Shown here piece after piece: positions 53,122 to 64,000 of a DNA stretch of 64,000 nucleotides. Under the pieces are notes generated by a model. That model saw only the letters and a list, made by a program, of their open reading frames with translations, had not been told where the DNA came from and did no database searches. Numbering within the stretch: the stretch's first letter is position 1; each line of letters opens with the position of its first letter. Position numbers and translations under genes: made by a program. Source of the DNA: Marinobacterium rhizophilum DSM 18822 (lineage in GTDB: Bacteria > Pseudomonadota > Gammaproteobacteria > Pseudomonadales > Balneatricaceae); assembly GCF_000378045.1 (NCBI RefSeq), contig NZ_KB899090.1, positions 62,001 to 126,000 on the forward strand, written 5' to 3'.

Positions 53122-54174
53122 TCACTGGGTTAGATATTGCTCGAATTGCGGCGTCATGCGCTCCACAAAACCCGCCCCCGACTTAACGATAAAAAAGGCG
53201 GCTATCTCATTATCAACGGCATACTGGTAGCCCCGCTCATCGCCCATAACGGTGAGCGCCGTGGCCAGCGCGTCCGCCTCGGCACAGGTCGGCCGCAGAA
53301 CAGTCACCGATGCCAACTGGTGCGTAATCGGGCGGCCGGTCAACGGATCCAGGGTATGGGAAAAACGCACGCCATCTTCCTGGAAGTAATTGCGGTAGTC
53401 ACCGGACGTTGCCACACCGGTTTCATGTACCGTGATCACCCGCTGAACCTCGCGCCCTATATCCACCGGACTTTCAATCGCAATGAGCCAGCCACTACCA
53501 TCAGGCTTGAGGCCACGGGCACGCAACTCCCCACCGATTTCCACCAGATAGCTGTCGACGCCCTCATGTTCCATCACCCGCGCCAGTTCATCAACGCCAT
53601 AGCCCTTGGCGATGGCCGACAGATCGACATACAGGTCAACCGCCTTGGTCACACGCTGCGTCTGCGCATCCAGTGCAAGGTGCTGGTAGCCAACACGCTG
53701 GCGTGCCCGATCGATCTGTTCCTGTTCCGGCGCATGCGTCACACGCCCGTCGGGACCAAAGCCCCACAGGTTAACCAGCGGCCCCACGGTGACATCGAAA
53801 GTCCCCTGGGTGCTCTCACTGATACTCTGGGCCAGCTGCAATACTTCAAACAGACCTGCAGAAACCACTGTGCCATAGCCTGCTGCTGCCTGGTTGAAGC
53901 GCGACAACTCCGAGTCGTCAATGTAGGTGGACATTGACTGGTTTACCGCCAGCAGCGATTGCTCCAGCCGGGCACCGATACGCTCAACGCTGTCCGGTTC
54001 GACGGACACCCATTTGACCGTATAGGTCGTGCCCATGGTGGCACCCGACACACTGAGCACCCGCTTTTCGGGCTGCCCGTTGCAGCCCGACAAAATCAGC
54101 AGCCACACAAACAAAGAGGCCAGCAGGGAAGCTGCTGGCCACTTTGTTGTCAGCTTCGGCAGAGAAGCGACCAT
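53122..54174 (-). CDS. apbE: FAD:protein FMN transferase ApbE
   Basis: Periplasmic lipoprotein (350 residues) that attaches FMN to Thr in NqrB and NqrC using FAD. The signal ends at the lipobox LSGC near residue 30. Catalytic features include SGATMGTTYTVKW, LSAIAKGYGVDEL, YLVEIGGELRARG and the metal-site region HTLDPLTGRP. It lies directly downstream of nqrF, in the same operon as its substrates. Confidence 0.95.
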   Translation of the reverse strand: MVASLPKLTTKWPAASLLASLFVWLLILSGCNGQPEKRVLSVSGATMGTTYTVKWVSVEPDSVERIGARLEQSLLAVNQSMSTYIDDSELSRFNQAAAGYGTVVSAGLFEVLQLAQSISESTQGTFDVTVGPLVNLWGFGPDGRVTHAPEQEQIDRARQRVGYQHLALDAQTQRVTKAVDLYVDLSAIAKGYGVDELARVMEHEGVDSYLVEIGGELRARGLKPDGSGWLIAIESPVDIGREVQRVITVHETGVATSGDYRNYFQEDGVRFSHTLDPLTGRPITHQLASVTVLRPTCAEADALATALTVMGDERGYQYAVDNEIAAFFIVKSGAGFVERMTPQFEQYLTQ

Positions 54175-54177
54175 CCA

Positions 54178-55404
54178 TCAACCACCGAAGTCGTCGAGAT
54201 AGATGTTTTCACGTTCAACACCCAGGTCCACCAACATCTGGATGACTGCCGCGTTCATCATGGGCGGCCCGCACATGTAGTATTCACAATCTTCAGGCGC
54301 TTCGTGATCCCTCAGATAGTTTTCGTACAGCACGTTATGAATGAAGCCGGTATAGCCGTCCCAGTTGTCTTCAGGCTGGGGATCCGACAGCGCCAGATGC
54401 CACTTGAAGTTCTCGTTCTCTGCGGCAAGTGTATCGTACTCGTCGCTATAGAAGGCCTCACGCATGGAGCGCGCGCCATACCAGAAGCTGATCTTGCGCT
54501 TGGATTTCAGGCGCTTGAGCTGATCAAAGATATGGGAACGCATGGGCGCCATACCGGCACCACCACCGATAAACACCATCTCGTTTTCGGTATCCTGGGC
54601 AAAGAACTCACCGAAGGGACCGTAAACGTCGATCTTGTCGCCCGGCTTGAGACCGAAGACGTAGGACGACATCTTGCCCGGCGGAAAGCTGGTGCCCGGC
54701 GGCGGTGAGGCGATACGGATATTGAACTTAACAATACCCACCTCTTCCGGATAGTTGGCCATGGAATAGGCACGGATAACCGGCTCATCAACCTTGGAGA
54801 CATACTGCCAAACGTTGAACTTGTCCCAGTCGGCGCGGTATTCCTCTTCGATATCGAAGTCCTTGTAGTGCACCTCATGGGGCGGAGCCTCAAGCTGCAC
54901 ATAGCCACCGGCGCGGAAGTCAACGTTCTCGCCTTCCGGCAGACGCAGCGTCAGCTCCTTGATGAAGGTTGCCACGTTCGGGTTGGATTCGACCGTGCAC
55001 TCCCACTTTTTCACACCGAAGATATCGTCTTCGAGCTCGATCTTCAGGTCCTGCTTGACGGCAACCTGGCACGACAGACGCCAGCCTTCCTTGCCTTCAC
55101 GCAGTGTGAAGTGGGATTCTTCGGTCGGCAGCATGGAGCCGCCGCCCTCTTCAACAATACACTTGCACTGGGCACAGGTACCGCCACCGCCACAGGCAGA
55201 GGGGACGAAGATGCCAGCACTGGCCAGGGTCGACAACAACTTGTCGCCGGCCGGGACCGTAATGGTTTTTTCCGGGTCGCCATTAATCTCGATATTGACG
55301 TTACCGGAACTCACGAGTTTTGAACGGGCTGCCAGGATAACCGCGACTAGTGCCAACACCATCGCGGTAAACATGACAACGCCGAGAACGATTTCAGCAT
55401 TCAT
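54178..55404 (-). CDS. nqrF: Na+-NQR subunit F (NADH-oxidising)
   Basis: Electron-input subunit (408 residues). It has one N-terminal membrane helix ([18 protein letters not shown]), a 2Fe-2S ferredoxin domain with [14 protein letters not shown] near residue 69-80 and a fourth Cys in WRLSCQVAV, an FAD domain with RAYSMANYP and an NADH domain with [15 protein letters not shown] and a terminal IYLDDFGG. It oxidises NADH and passes electrons to NqrD/E and on to quinone. Confidence 0.97.
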   Translation of the reverse strand: MNAEIVLGVVMFTAMVLALVAVILAARSKLVSSGNVNIEINGDPEKTITVPAGDKLLSTLASAGIFVPSACGGGGTCAQCKCIVEEGGGSMLPTEESHFTLREGKEGWRLSCQVAVKQDLKIELEDDIFGVKKWECTVESNPNVATFIKELTLRLPEGENVDFRAGGYVQLEAPPHEVHYKDFDIEEEYRADWDKFNVWQYVSKVDEPVIRAYSMANYPEEVGIVKFNIRIASPPPGTSFPPGKMSSYVFGLKPGDKIDVYGPFGEFFAQDTENEMVFIGGGAGMAPMRSHIFDQLKRLKSKRKISFWYGARSMREAFYSDEYDTLAAENENFKWHLALSDPQPEDNWDGYTGFIHNVLYENYLRDHEAPEDCEYYMCGPPMMNAAVIQMLVDLGVERENIYLDDFGG

Positions 55405-55437
55405 TGGCTTGATCCACCCTTGTGTTCATCATGTTCC

Positions 55438-56046
55438 TTACAGCTGTACACCGGAGAAGGACATGAAACCCAGTGACATCAGGCCAACAGTAATGAAGGT
55501 GATGCCCAGGCCACGCAGTCCTGCCGGTACGTCGCTGTATTTCAGCTTTTCGCGAATACCCGCCAGCGCCGTAATGGCCAGAGCCCAGCCCGTACCGGCA
55601 CCCACTCCGTACACCACGCTTTCGCTGAAGTTGTAGTCACGCTCTACCATGAACAAGGCGGCACCCATGATGGCGCAGTTCACGGTAATCAGCGGCAAGA
55701 ACACACCCAGCGCGTTGTAGAGCGCCGGCACGAACTTATCGAGGAACATCTCGAGAATCTGCACGATCGCCGCAATAACGCCGATGTACGAGATATAGCC
55801 GAGGAAACTCAGGTCCACGTCAGGGTAACCGGCCCAGGCCAGCGCGCCTTCACGCAGCAGATGGTTGAAAACCAGGTTGTTGATCGGCGTCGTGATGGCC
55901 AGGACCACGATAACCGCAATACCCAGGCCAATCGCTGTCTGTACTTTCTTGGAAATCGCCAGGAAGGTACACATCCCCAGAAAGAAGGCGAGCGCCATGT
56001 TTTCGACGAAAACGGCCTTAACGAAAAGGCTGATCAGCTGTTCCAT
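55438..56046 (-). CDS. nqrE: Na+-NQR subunit E
   Basis: Six-helix membrane subunit (202 residues) homologous to NqrD in inverted topology. Conserved Cys in [12 protein letters not shown] and [14 protein letters not shown] sit in half-helices and coordinate the 2Fe-2S cluster shared with NqrD. Begins two bases after nqrD. Confidence 0.97.
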   Translation of the reverse strand: MEQLISLFVKAVFVENMALAFFLGMCTFLAISKKVQTAIGLGIAVIVVLAITTPINNLVFNHLLREGALAWAGYPDVDLSFLGYISYIGVIAAIVQILEMFLDKFVPALYNALGVFLPLITVNCAIMGAALFMVERDYNFSESVVYGVGAGTGWALAITALAGIREKLKYSDVPAGLRGLGITFITVGLMSLGFMSFSGVQL

Positions 56047-56048
56047 GA

Positions 56049-56714
56049 TTACACCGCCTCCTGCTTGCTATTGGGGGCCAGCACATATTCCGGCGCCTCA
56101 ACCTGGTCTTTCTTCCAGGAACGCACGATCCAGATGAACATGCCGATGATGAAGAACGCGCTCGGCGGCAGCAGCAGCAGACCATTGGCCTGGTACCAGC
56201 CACCATTGTTGATCAGTGGCATGATCTCGACACCGAACAGGGAACCCGACCCCAGCAGCTCACGGATGGTACCGACAAACATCAGTACCACACCGTAGCC
56301 AAGACCGTTACCGATGCCGTCCAGGAAGGAAATCACCGGCGGATTCTTCATGGCGAAGGCTTCCGCGCGCCCCATGACGATACAGTTGGTGATAATCAGA
56401 CCAACGAAAACCGACAGTTGCTTGGACACATCGTAGGCATAAGCCTTGAGGAACTGATCCACCACGATAACCAGTGACGCAATGATCGTCATCTGGCAGA
56501 TAATGCGGATACTGCCCGGCATAAAATTGCGGATCAGCGATACGAAGAAGTTCGAAAACGCCGTTACCACGATTACCGCCAGCGACATAACCAGCGCGGT
56601 ATTGAGGTTCGACGTAACCGCCAGCGCAGAACAGATACCCAGTATCTGCAGCCCGATCGGGTTGTTCGCGAAAATCGGTTTCGTCAGGACGTCTTTAGCT
56701 GAAACTGAAGCCAT
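56049..56714 (-). CDS. nqrD: Na+-NQR subunit D
   Basis: Six-helix membrane subunit (221 residues) pairing with NqrE around the intramembrane 2Fe-2S cluster. The Cys residues are in [12 protein letters not shown] near residue 29 and [15 protein letters not shown] near 112. The usual start context [20 protein letters not shown] is present. It begins three bases after nqrC. Confidence 0.97.
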   Translation of the reverse strand: MASVSAKDVLTKPIFANNPIGLQILGICSALAVTSNLNTALVMSLAVIVVTAFSNFFVSLIRNFMPGSIRIICQMTIIASLVIVVDQFLKAYAYDVSKQLSVFVGLIITNCIVMGRAEAFAMKNPPVISFLDGIGNGLGYGVVLMFVGTIRELLGSGSLFGVEIMPLINNGGWYQANGLLLLPPSAFFIIGMFIWIVRSWKKDQVEAPEYVLAPNSKQEAV

Positions 56715-56717
56715 GAT

Positions 56718-57494
56718 TTACACCCCCCCTGCGCGCAGGTTGGCCAGAAACGGCGCATAGCCATTCTCGCCGAGCCAGAATTTAACCAGGTTGCTCACGC
56801 CATTGCTGGTCAGCGTCGCACCGGACAGCCCATCAACCTGATGCACCGCATCCGGTGAAGACGGATCGACGTTACCCTTGATCAGATGAAGCATCGGTTT
56901 CATGGAATCCTCTGCGTACACCTGCTTGCCTGGCCAGAGTGCCTTCCAGGCCGGGTTGTCGACTTCGCCACCCAGACCCGGCGTTTCGGCATGGGAATAG
57001 AAGCCCAGACCCACCACGGTGTTCAGGTCGCCTTCCAGCGCCAGGAACCCGTATAGCGTAGACCAGAGGCCATAGCCGTGAACCGGCAGAATGATTCGCT
57101 TGATCTGGTCGCCATCCTGTACCAGGTACACCGGCATATAGCGTGCTTGACGCTTAATCGAGGCGATATCGGCACTGCGATCCAGCTTGATGGACAACGC
57201 AGGATCCTTTGCCGCCTTGGCCGCATCATAGGTTTCCGCATTCACTTCATCGGTGAACTTTCCGGTTTCCAGATCCACGATCTTGGTGGTGATCCGTGCG
57301 AACAGCTCGTCCACGGACTTGCCGGGCTCACTGATGCCGCCCGCAGCCAGGATATTGGACTTGCGATCCAGCTCCTTGTTGGAGATCTGCTGGGGCTTGA
57401 GCAGCACGGCGGCAGCGGATACCACCACCGAGCAGACCACGCACAGCAGAACTGTCACGGTAATCGTTTTACTGATCGAATCTTTAGCCGCCAT
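56718..57494 (-). CDS. nqrC: Na+-NQR subunit C
   Basis: A 258-residue subunit with one N-terminal membrane helix ([20 protein letters not shown]) and a periplasmic FMN domain. The covalent FMN Thr is in [13 protein letters not shown] near residue 230, the ApbE target motif. [13 protein letters not shown] near residue 165 is a further family signature. Its start overlaps the nqrB stop by 11 bases. Confidence 0.97.
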   Translation of the reverse strand: MAAKDSISKTITVTVLLCVVCSVVVSAAAVLLKPQQISNKELDRKSNILAAGGISEPGKSVDELFARITTKIVDLETGKFTDEVNAETYDAAKAAKDPALSIKLDRSADIASIKRQARYMPVYLVQDGDQIKRIILPVHGYGLWSTLYGFLALEGDLNTVVGLGFYSHAETPGLGGEVDNPAWKALWPGKQVYAEDSMKPMLHLIKGNVDPSSPDAVHQVDGLSGATLTSNGVSNLVKFWLGENGYAPFLANLRAGGV

Positions 57495-58692
57495 GGCGCT
57501 TCATCCTCCGCTTGATGTTCGCCTGCACCACAAAGCTGTCAATCAGCGGTGCAAAGAGGTTACCGAACAGAATCGCCAGCATCATGCCCTCGGGGAAGGC
57601 CGGGTTGACGACACGAATCAGCACCACCATCAGACCGATCAGCGCACCGAAGTACCACTTGCCGGTATTGGTCATGGATGCCGACACCGGATCCGTGGCC
57701 ATGAAGAACAGACCGAAGGCATAGCCGCCAAGCACCATGTGCCAGTAGAAAGGCACGCTGAACATGGGATTGGTATCGGAGCCGATCAGGTTCAGCAGCA
57801 CGGTGGTGACAACCGTACCCGCCAGCACGCCGGCAACAATACGCCAGGCCGCAACACGGGTGTACAGCAGTACCAGGCCGCCGATGGCGATACAGAGCGT
57901 GGACACCTCGCCCACGGAACCCTGGATGTTGCCGATGAAGGCATCAAACCAGGTAATGTTCTGCGCCAGAATGGCATCCACACCGCCTGCAGCGGCAAGA
58001 CCCAGCGGCGTTGCACCGGAGAAGCCATCAACGGCCGTCCAGATTGCATCGCCCGACATCTGCGCCGGGTAGGCGAAGAACAGGAAGGCACGGCCGGTCA
58101 GTGCCGGGTTCAGGAAGTTCTTGCCGGTACCACCGAACACTTCCTTGCCGATCACAACACCAAAGCTGATACCCAGCGCCACCTGCCACAACGGGATGGA
58201 GGGCGGCAGAATCAGCGCGAACAGGATGGAGGTGACAAAGAAGCCTTCGTTGACTTCATGGCCACGCTTCATCGCAAACAGCACTTCCCAGAAGCCACCC
58301 ACGATAAAGGTCACCGCATACACGGGAATCCAGTAGGCCGCACCGTGGATGATGTTGTCCCAGATACTGTCCGGGTTAAACGATGTCAGAGCACCGGCTA
58401 TGCCGCCCTGCCAGCTGGTCGCCTCAGTCAGACCCAGTTGTGTCATCGCCGTGTTGGCCTGGAAGCCAACATTGTAAAGGCCGAAAAGCACAGCAGGGAA
58501 TGTGCAGAGCCACACCAGAATCATCATGCGCTTAAGGTCAACGCCATCGCGCACGTGGGCCGCGTTTTTGGTCACCTGGCCCGGAGTATAGAAAATGGTA
58601 TCGACCGCTTCGTAAAGCGCATACCAGTTTTCATACCTGCCGCCTTTGTGGAAATGCGGCTCCATTTTGTCAAGAACGTTTCTCAGGCTCAT
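57484..58692 (-). CDS. nqrB: Na+-NQR subunit B
   Basis: Membrane subunit (402 residues, about ten helices) carrying riboflavin and covalent FMN, and part of the Na+ and quinone path. The ApbE target SGATPLG lies near residue 225 (after AVDGF). Start ATG 58692 ([18 protein letters not shown]) is the family start; the frame extends upstream into nqrA with unlike residues. It is the second gene of nqrABCDEF. Confidence 0.97.
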   Translation of the reverse strand: MSLRNVLDKMEPHFHKGGRYENWYALYEAVDTIFYTPGQVTKNAAHVRDGVDLKRMMILVWLCTFPAVLFGLYNVGFQANTAMTQLGLTEATSWQGGIAGALTSFNPDSIWDNIIHGAAYWIPVYAVTFIVGGFWEVLFAMKRGHEVNEGFFVTSILFALILPPSIPLWQVALGISFGVVIGKEVFGGTGKNFLNPALTGRAFLFFAYPAQMSGDAIWTAVDGFSGATPLGLAAAGGVDAILAQNITWFDAFIGNIQGSVGEVSTLCIAIGGLVLLYTRVAAWRIVAGVLAGTVVTTVLLNLIGSDTNPMFSVPFYWHMVLGGYAFGLFFMATDPVSASMTNTGKWYFGALIGLMVVLIRVVNPAFPEGMMLAILFGNLFAPLIDSFVVQANIKRRMKRHGG

Positions 58693-58696
58693 TGGA

Positions 58697-60612
<1,916 letters not shown>

Positions 60613-62052
60613 TCAGATCGATTTGGGCGGGAAGGCCGGCAGGGTGCAGTGCGCCATGGCCTGCATCATGCGGAACACCTGGCAGCTGTAACCGAATTCG
60701 TTATCGTACCAGACGTAGAGCACGCAACGCTTACCGTCAACGATGGTCGCCAGACCATCGACCACACCGGCGGCACGGGAACCGACGAAGTCTGTCGATA
60801 CGGCTTCAGGCGAGGTGCTGAAATCGATCTGCTTTTGCAGGTCGGAGAACAGCGCCGCATCACGCAGATAGGCGTTCAGCTCTTCCTTGCTGGTTTCCTT
60901 GTCCAGGTTCAGGTTCAGAATGGCCATGGAGACGTTGGGTGTCGGTACGCGAATCGCGTTACCGGTCAACTTGCCTTCGAGCTGCGGCAGCGCCTTGGCA
61001 ACAGCCTTGGCCGCACCGGTTTCGGAAATGACCATGTTCAGACCCGCCGCCCGACCACGACGATCACCCTTGTGATAGTTGTCGATCAGGTTCTGGTCAT
61101 TGGTGTAGGAGTGCACGGTTTCAACATGACCGTTCAGCACACCGAACTTCTCATCGATCATCATCAGCACCGGCACAATGGCGTTGGTGGTGCAGGATGC
61201 AGCAGACAGAATGCGGTCTTCGTCGAGAATATCCTGGTGATTCACGCCCATGACGATGTTCTTGATACCCTTGCCAGGCGCCGTCAGCAACACCCGGGAC
61301 ACGCCCGTTGCACGCAGGTGGAGGCTCAGACCATCGGCATCACGCCACTTGCCGGTGTTGTCGATCAGCAACGCGTTGCTGATGCCGTAATCGGTGTAAT
61401 CGATGGTGTCAGGCGCATCGGCAAAGATCACCTTGATCATGTTGCCATTGGCAATCAGGGCCTGGTTTTCTTCATCGACCTGAATTGTGCCCTTGAAGGA
61501 TCCGTGTACGGAGTCACGACGCAGCAGGCTGGCGCGTTTTTCCAGATCATTCTCGGCATTACCGCGGCGGACGACGATGGCACGCAGACGCAGGGACTGG
61601 CCGCCACCGGTACGCTCGATGAGCAGGCGCGCCAGCAGGCGACCGATACGACCAAAGCCGTACAGCACCACGTCCGTGGGTTCGCGCTCAGGCGCCCCGA
61701 TCACGCTGTCGAGTTCTTTCTTCAGGAAGGCTTCGATATCACCGTTGCCTTCGTGCCGGAACTTGATTACGAGCTTGCCGACGTCTACGTGAGCGTTGGC
61801 AACACCCAGCTTGTCGACAGCTTCCAGTACCGGATAGGTATCATGAACGCTGAGTTCTTCCTGATCCTGCATCATCTGGCGCGCAAAACGGTGCGCCTTG
61901 AGGATATCGGTCACCGAACGCTTGTGTACAAGACGCCCGAATACAGAAGTCTCAACATTACGATCGCGGTAGAGACGGCCGATCAACGGCACCATTGCCT
62001 CTGCCAGCGCTTCTCGCGCTTTCCAGTCTGCGAATACTAGTTCTTGGCTCAC
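60613..62052 (-). CDS. gap: Glyceraldehyde-3-phosphate dehydrogenase, long form
   Basis: A 479-residue GAPDH with a ~120-residue N-terminal helical extension (QELVFADWKAREALAEAMVP) before the Rossmann motif VVLYGFGRIGRLLARLLIER. The catalytic Cys is in LSAASCTTNAIVPVL, and ETVHSYTNDQNLIDNYHKG and YDNEFGYSCQV follow. Long forms occur in many marine gammaproteobacteria and are often thought to serve gluconeogenesis. I start at GTG 62052 because GGAG lies six bases before it; the TTG at 62064 overlaps that site. Confidence 0.94.
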   Translation of the reverse strand: MSQELVFADWKAREALAEAMVPLIGRLYRDRNVETSVFGRLVHKRSVTDILKAHRFARQMMQDQEELSVHDTYPVLEAVDKLGVANAHVDVGKLVIKFRHEGNGDIEAFLKKELDSVIGAPEREPTDVVLYGFGRIGRLLARLLIERTGGGQSLRLRAIVVRRGNAENDLEKRASLLRRDSVHGSFKGTIQVDEENQALIANGNMIKVIFADAPDTIDYTDYGISNALLIDNTGKWRDADGLSLHLRATGVSRVLLTAPGKGIKNIVMGVNHQDILDEDRILSAASCTTNAIVPVLMMIDEKFGVLNGHVETVHSYTNDQNLIDNYHKGDRRGRAAGLNMVISETGAAKAVAKALPQLEGKLTGNAIRVPTPNVSMAILNLNLDKETSKEELNAYLRDAALFSDLQKQIDFSTSPEAVSTDFVGSRAAGVVDGLATIVDGKRCVLYVWYDNEFGYSCQVFRMMQAMAHCTLPAFPPKSI

Positions 62053-62254
62053 AGGTAACTCCAAATAACGTCAAGGCTGAAATTGGCTGCGGGCGCATTA
62101 TCCCTTTTTACGCCAAGCGGGGCAAACCTGCGCGCCTGCTACTTTCGCATTGCAGCAAGGGGTCCATGCAGATTCACCACGACCCTGCCCTTTTGACCCT
62201 GCAGACGGTAATATAGAGCGCTTTTGTAGCCGGGGCCCCAAGGAGTCAGCAGCC

Positions 62255-64000
62255 GTGTTTAAACTGGACCATCCGATGCCAGCAGGAGCGGGCGATATCA
62301 AGCGTATCGGCCAGTTAAAAGGCAGCGCTCAGGGATACCTCGCGGCCGCCGCCGCGCGACGCCACAAGGGCGTCACACTGGTCATCGCCGCCAGTAGCGA
62401 TGCCGCGGCGCGCCTGGCCAGCGAAGTCGCCTTTTTTGATCCTGAGGTCGAACTGCTGTCCTTTCCCGACTGGGAAACCCTGCCCTACGACAACTTTTCG
62501 CCGCACCAGGACATTATTTCCGAACGCATCCTCAGCCTGTACCGACTACCGCAGCTGAGCCGCGGCATTCTCATCGTGACTGCAGCGACCCTGATGCAGC
62601 GCATCGCCCCGCGCCAGTTTATCGGCGGCAACAGCCTGCTGCTGGACACCGGACAAAGGCTGGACCCGAGCGAAACCCGCCAGATGCTGAGCGATGCCGG
62701 CTACCGTGCCGTCGAAACCGTGTACGAGCACGGTGAGTTCGCCCAGCGCGGCGCCATCCTCGACATCTACCCCATGGGCAGTCGCCTACCCTATCGCATC
62801 GACCTGTTCGATGACGAAATCGACACCCTGCGCGTGTTCGACCCGGAAACCCAACGCTCCATCGAACAGGTAGAACAGGTGCGCCTGCTGCCGGCGCAGG
62901 AGTTCCCGTTTGACGCCAGCGCCATCGCCGGCTTTCGCCAACGCTGGCGTGAGCGCTTTGATGTCGATCCCGGCCGCTGCCCAACCTACCAGGATGTCAG
63001 CAATGGCCTGACACCGCCGGGCATCGAGTATTACCTGCCGCTGTTTTTTGACCAGAGCATGACGCTGTTCGACTACCTGCCAGACAACACCCTGGTGGTA
63101 TGCGACCCCGGCCTGGAAGCGGCGGCCGGGCAATTCTGGCAGGAAGCCCAGGCACGCTACGAGGAGCGTCGCCACGATATTGAACGGCCCCTGCTGGCAC
63201 CCGAGGAGGTTTTTAGCCGGGTCGATGAGCTGTTCGCCGCCCTGAAGCGGCTGCCCCGCCTGGTATTGCACACGGACAGCAGCGGCAATGCGGCCGGCAG
63301 CCTCGACAGCCCGTTCGAGGAACCGCCGACACTGCCAGTGAATGCGCAGTCGAACCAGCCCATGGCGGCGCTGAGCAACTTCCTCGACAACCACCCCGAG
63401 CCGGTTCTGTTTTGCGCCGAATCCGCCGGACGGCGCGAGTCCCTGCTCGAACTCTTTGCCGAGGCCGGCATCACCACCAGCAGTGTCGACAGCTGGCAGG
63501 ACTTTCAGCAGCGCCGGCCCGCACGCGGCATTTGCGTCTATCCGCTGGAGCTGGGCCTCAACCTGCCGGGCAACTGCCAGCTGATTACCGAAACCCAGCT
63601 GTTTGGCCAACAGGTATTTCAGCGCCGGCGCCGCAGCCGCGACAAGGAACAGGCCGATCAGGTCATCAAGAACCTGTCGGAACTGCGCATTGGCGCCCCG
63701 GTGGTGCACCTCGACCACGGCGTCGGCCGCTATCTGGGGCTGCAGTGCATCGAGCTGGACGGCCAGCAGAACGAATTTCTCACGCTGGAATACGCCGACA
63801 ACGCCAAGCTCTATGTACCGGTCAGCGCCCTGCATCTGATCAGTCGGTATGGCGGCAGCAGCGACGAGAACGCACCGCTGCACCGCCTGGGTACCGAGCA
63901 ATGGAGCCGCGCCAAGCGCAAGGCAGCGGAAAAGGTACGTGATACTGCGGCCGAGCTGCTCGATATCTATGCGCGACGCGGCGCCCGCGAAGGCTTCAGT
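62255..64000 (+). CDS. mfd: Transcription-repair coupling factor Mfd (3' partial)
   Basis: ATP-dependent DNA translocase that removes stalled RNA polymerase and recruits UvrA. The frame is open from GTG 62255 to the window edge, 582 codons, about half of the protein. AGGAG lies nine bases before the GTG. Visible parts are the UvrB-homology region (FPDWETLPYDNFSPHQDIIS near residue 70, TAATLMQRIAPRQF, YEHGEFAQRGAILDIYPMG) and the RNA-polymerase-interacting domain (IGAPVVHLDHGVGRYLGLQC near 490, EYADNAKLYVPVSALHLISR). The helicase domain lies beyond the window. It diverges from gap. Confidence 0.96.
   Translation, partial: MFKLDHPMPAGAGDIKRIGQLKGSAQGYLAAAAARRHKGVTLVIAASSDAAARLASEVAFFDPEVELLSFPDWETLPYDNFSPHQDIISERILSLYRLPQLSRGILIVTAATLMQRIAPRQFIGGNSLLLDTGQRLDPSETRQMLSDAGYRAVETVYEHGEFAQRGAILDIYPMGSRLPYRIDLFDDEIDTLRVFDPETQRSIEQVEQVRLLPAQEFPFDASAIAGFRQRWRERFDVDPGRCPTYQDVSNGLTPPGIEYYLPLFFDQSMTLFDYLPDNTLVVCDPGLEAAAGQFWQEAQARYEERRHDIERPLLAPEEVFSRVDELFAALKRLPRLVLHTDSSGNAAGSLDSPFEEPPTLPVNAQSNQPMAALSNFLDNHPEPVLFCAESAGRRESLLELFAEAGITTSSVDSWQDFQQRRPARGICVYPLELGLNLPGNCQLITETQLFGQQVFQRRRRSRDKEQADQVIKNLSELRIGAPVVHLDHGVGRYLGLQCIELDGQQNEFLTLEYADNAKLYVPVSALHLISRYGGSSDENAPLHRLGTEQWSRAKRKAAEKVRDTAAELLDIYARRGAREGFS

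Overview
The window is bacterial chromosome, almost certainly from a marine gammaproteobacterium of the Oceanospirillales/Marinobacterium type. This rests on the Na+-NQR operon followed by apbE, nqrM and sthA, the long-form GAPDH beside mfd, the comEC-exbB-exbD-lpxK-trm112-kdsB block, rnd-ycgL-ycgN and dnaX-ybaB-recR. The genus is an inference. Most of the DNA is G+C-rich. No rRNA, tRNA, CRISPR array or intact insertion sequence was seen.

Region 1 (1-22.5 kb) is a cell-surface polysaccharide locus. It opens inside an asparagine-synthase-like amidotransferase of the exosortase (XrtA/PEP-CTERM) type. There follow three GT4 glycosyltransferases, a CapK/PaaK-like adenylate-forming enzyme, a polysaccharide deacetylase, an ATP-grasp ligase and, convergently, a low-molecular-weight tyrosine phosphatase. 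Next come two related exported beta-propeller-like proteins, the first with a C-terminal beta-helix, and a second asparagine-synthase-like protein without the glutaminase cysteine. A decayed IS91-type transposase end then precedes an A/T-rich islet with a GT-C glycosyltransferase, GtrA, a GtrB-like polyprenyl-phosphate glycosyltransferase and a YfhO-like membrane protein. The G+C-rich style returns with a GT2 enzyme overlapping a DUF2264 protein.

Region 2 (22.5-38.2 kb) is mainly housekeeping with scattered decay. It holds a frameshifted LysE exporter, an unknown small ORF, M18 aminopeptidase, an FKBP lipoprotein, Prc protease, rpsA detached from its usual cmk/ihfB partners, ycgN-ycgL-rnd, and recR-ybaB-dnaX with an E. 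coli-type -1 frameshift signal. It ends with a fused remnant of a marR-emrB drug-efflux operon.

Region 3 (38.1-51.3 kb) carries lipid A/KDO genes (kdsB, trm112-like, lpxK), an ExbBD pair, comEC, a DUF2062 protein and a LolD-LolC pair with only one permease. It continues with a PilZ protein translationally overlapping a Tus-like replication-terminus protein, a membrane EAL phosphodiesterase, a VF530-type protein and an RNase D-like exonuclease.

Region 4 (51.4-64 kb) is respiratory and central metabolism: sthA, nqrM, apbE and nqrFEDCBA on the minus strand, long-form gap, and the 5' part of mfd, which runs off the end. The observations most worth following are the exported propeller/beta-helix pair with its neighbouring degenerate asparagine synthase, the Tus-like gene coupled to a PilZ gene, the dnaX frameshift signal and the single Lol permease.
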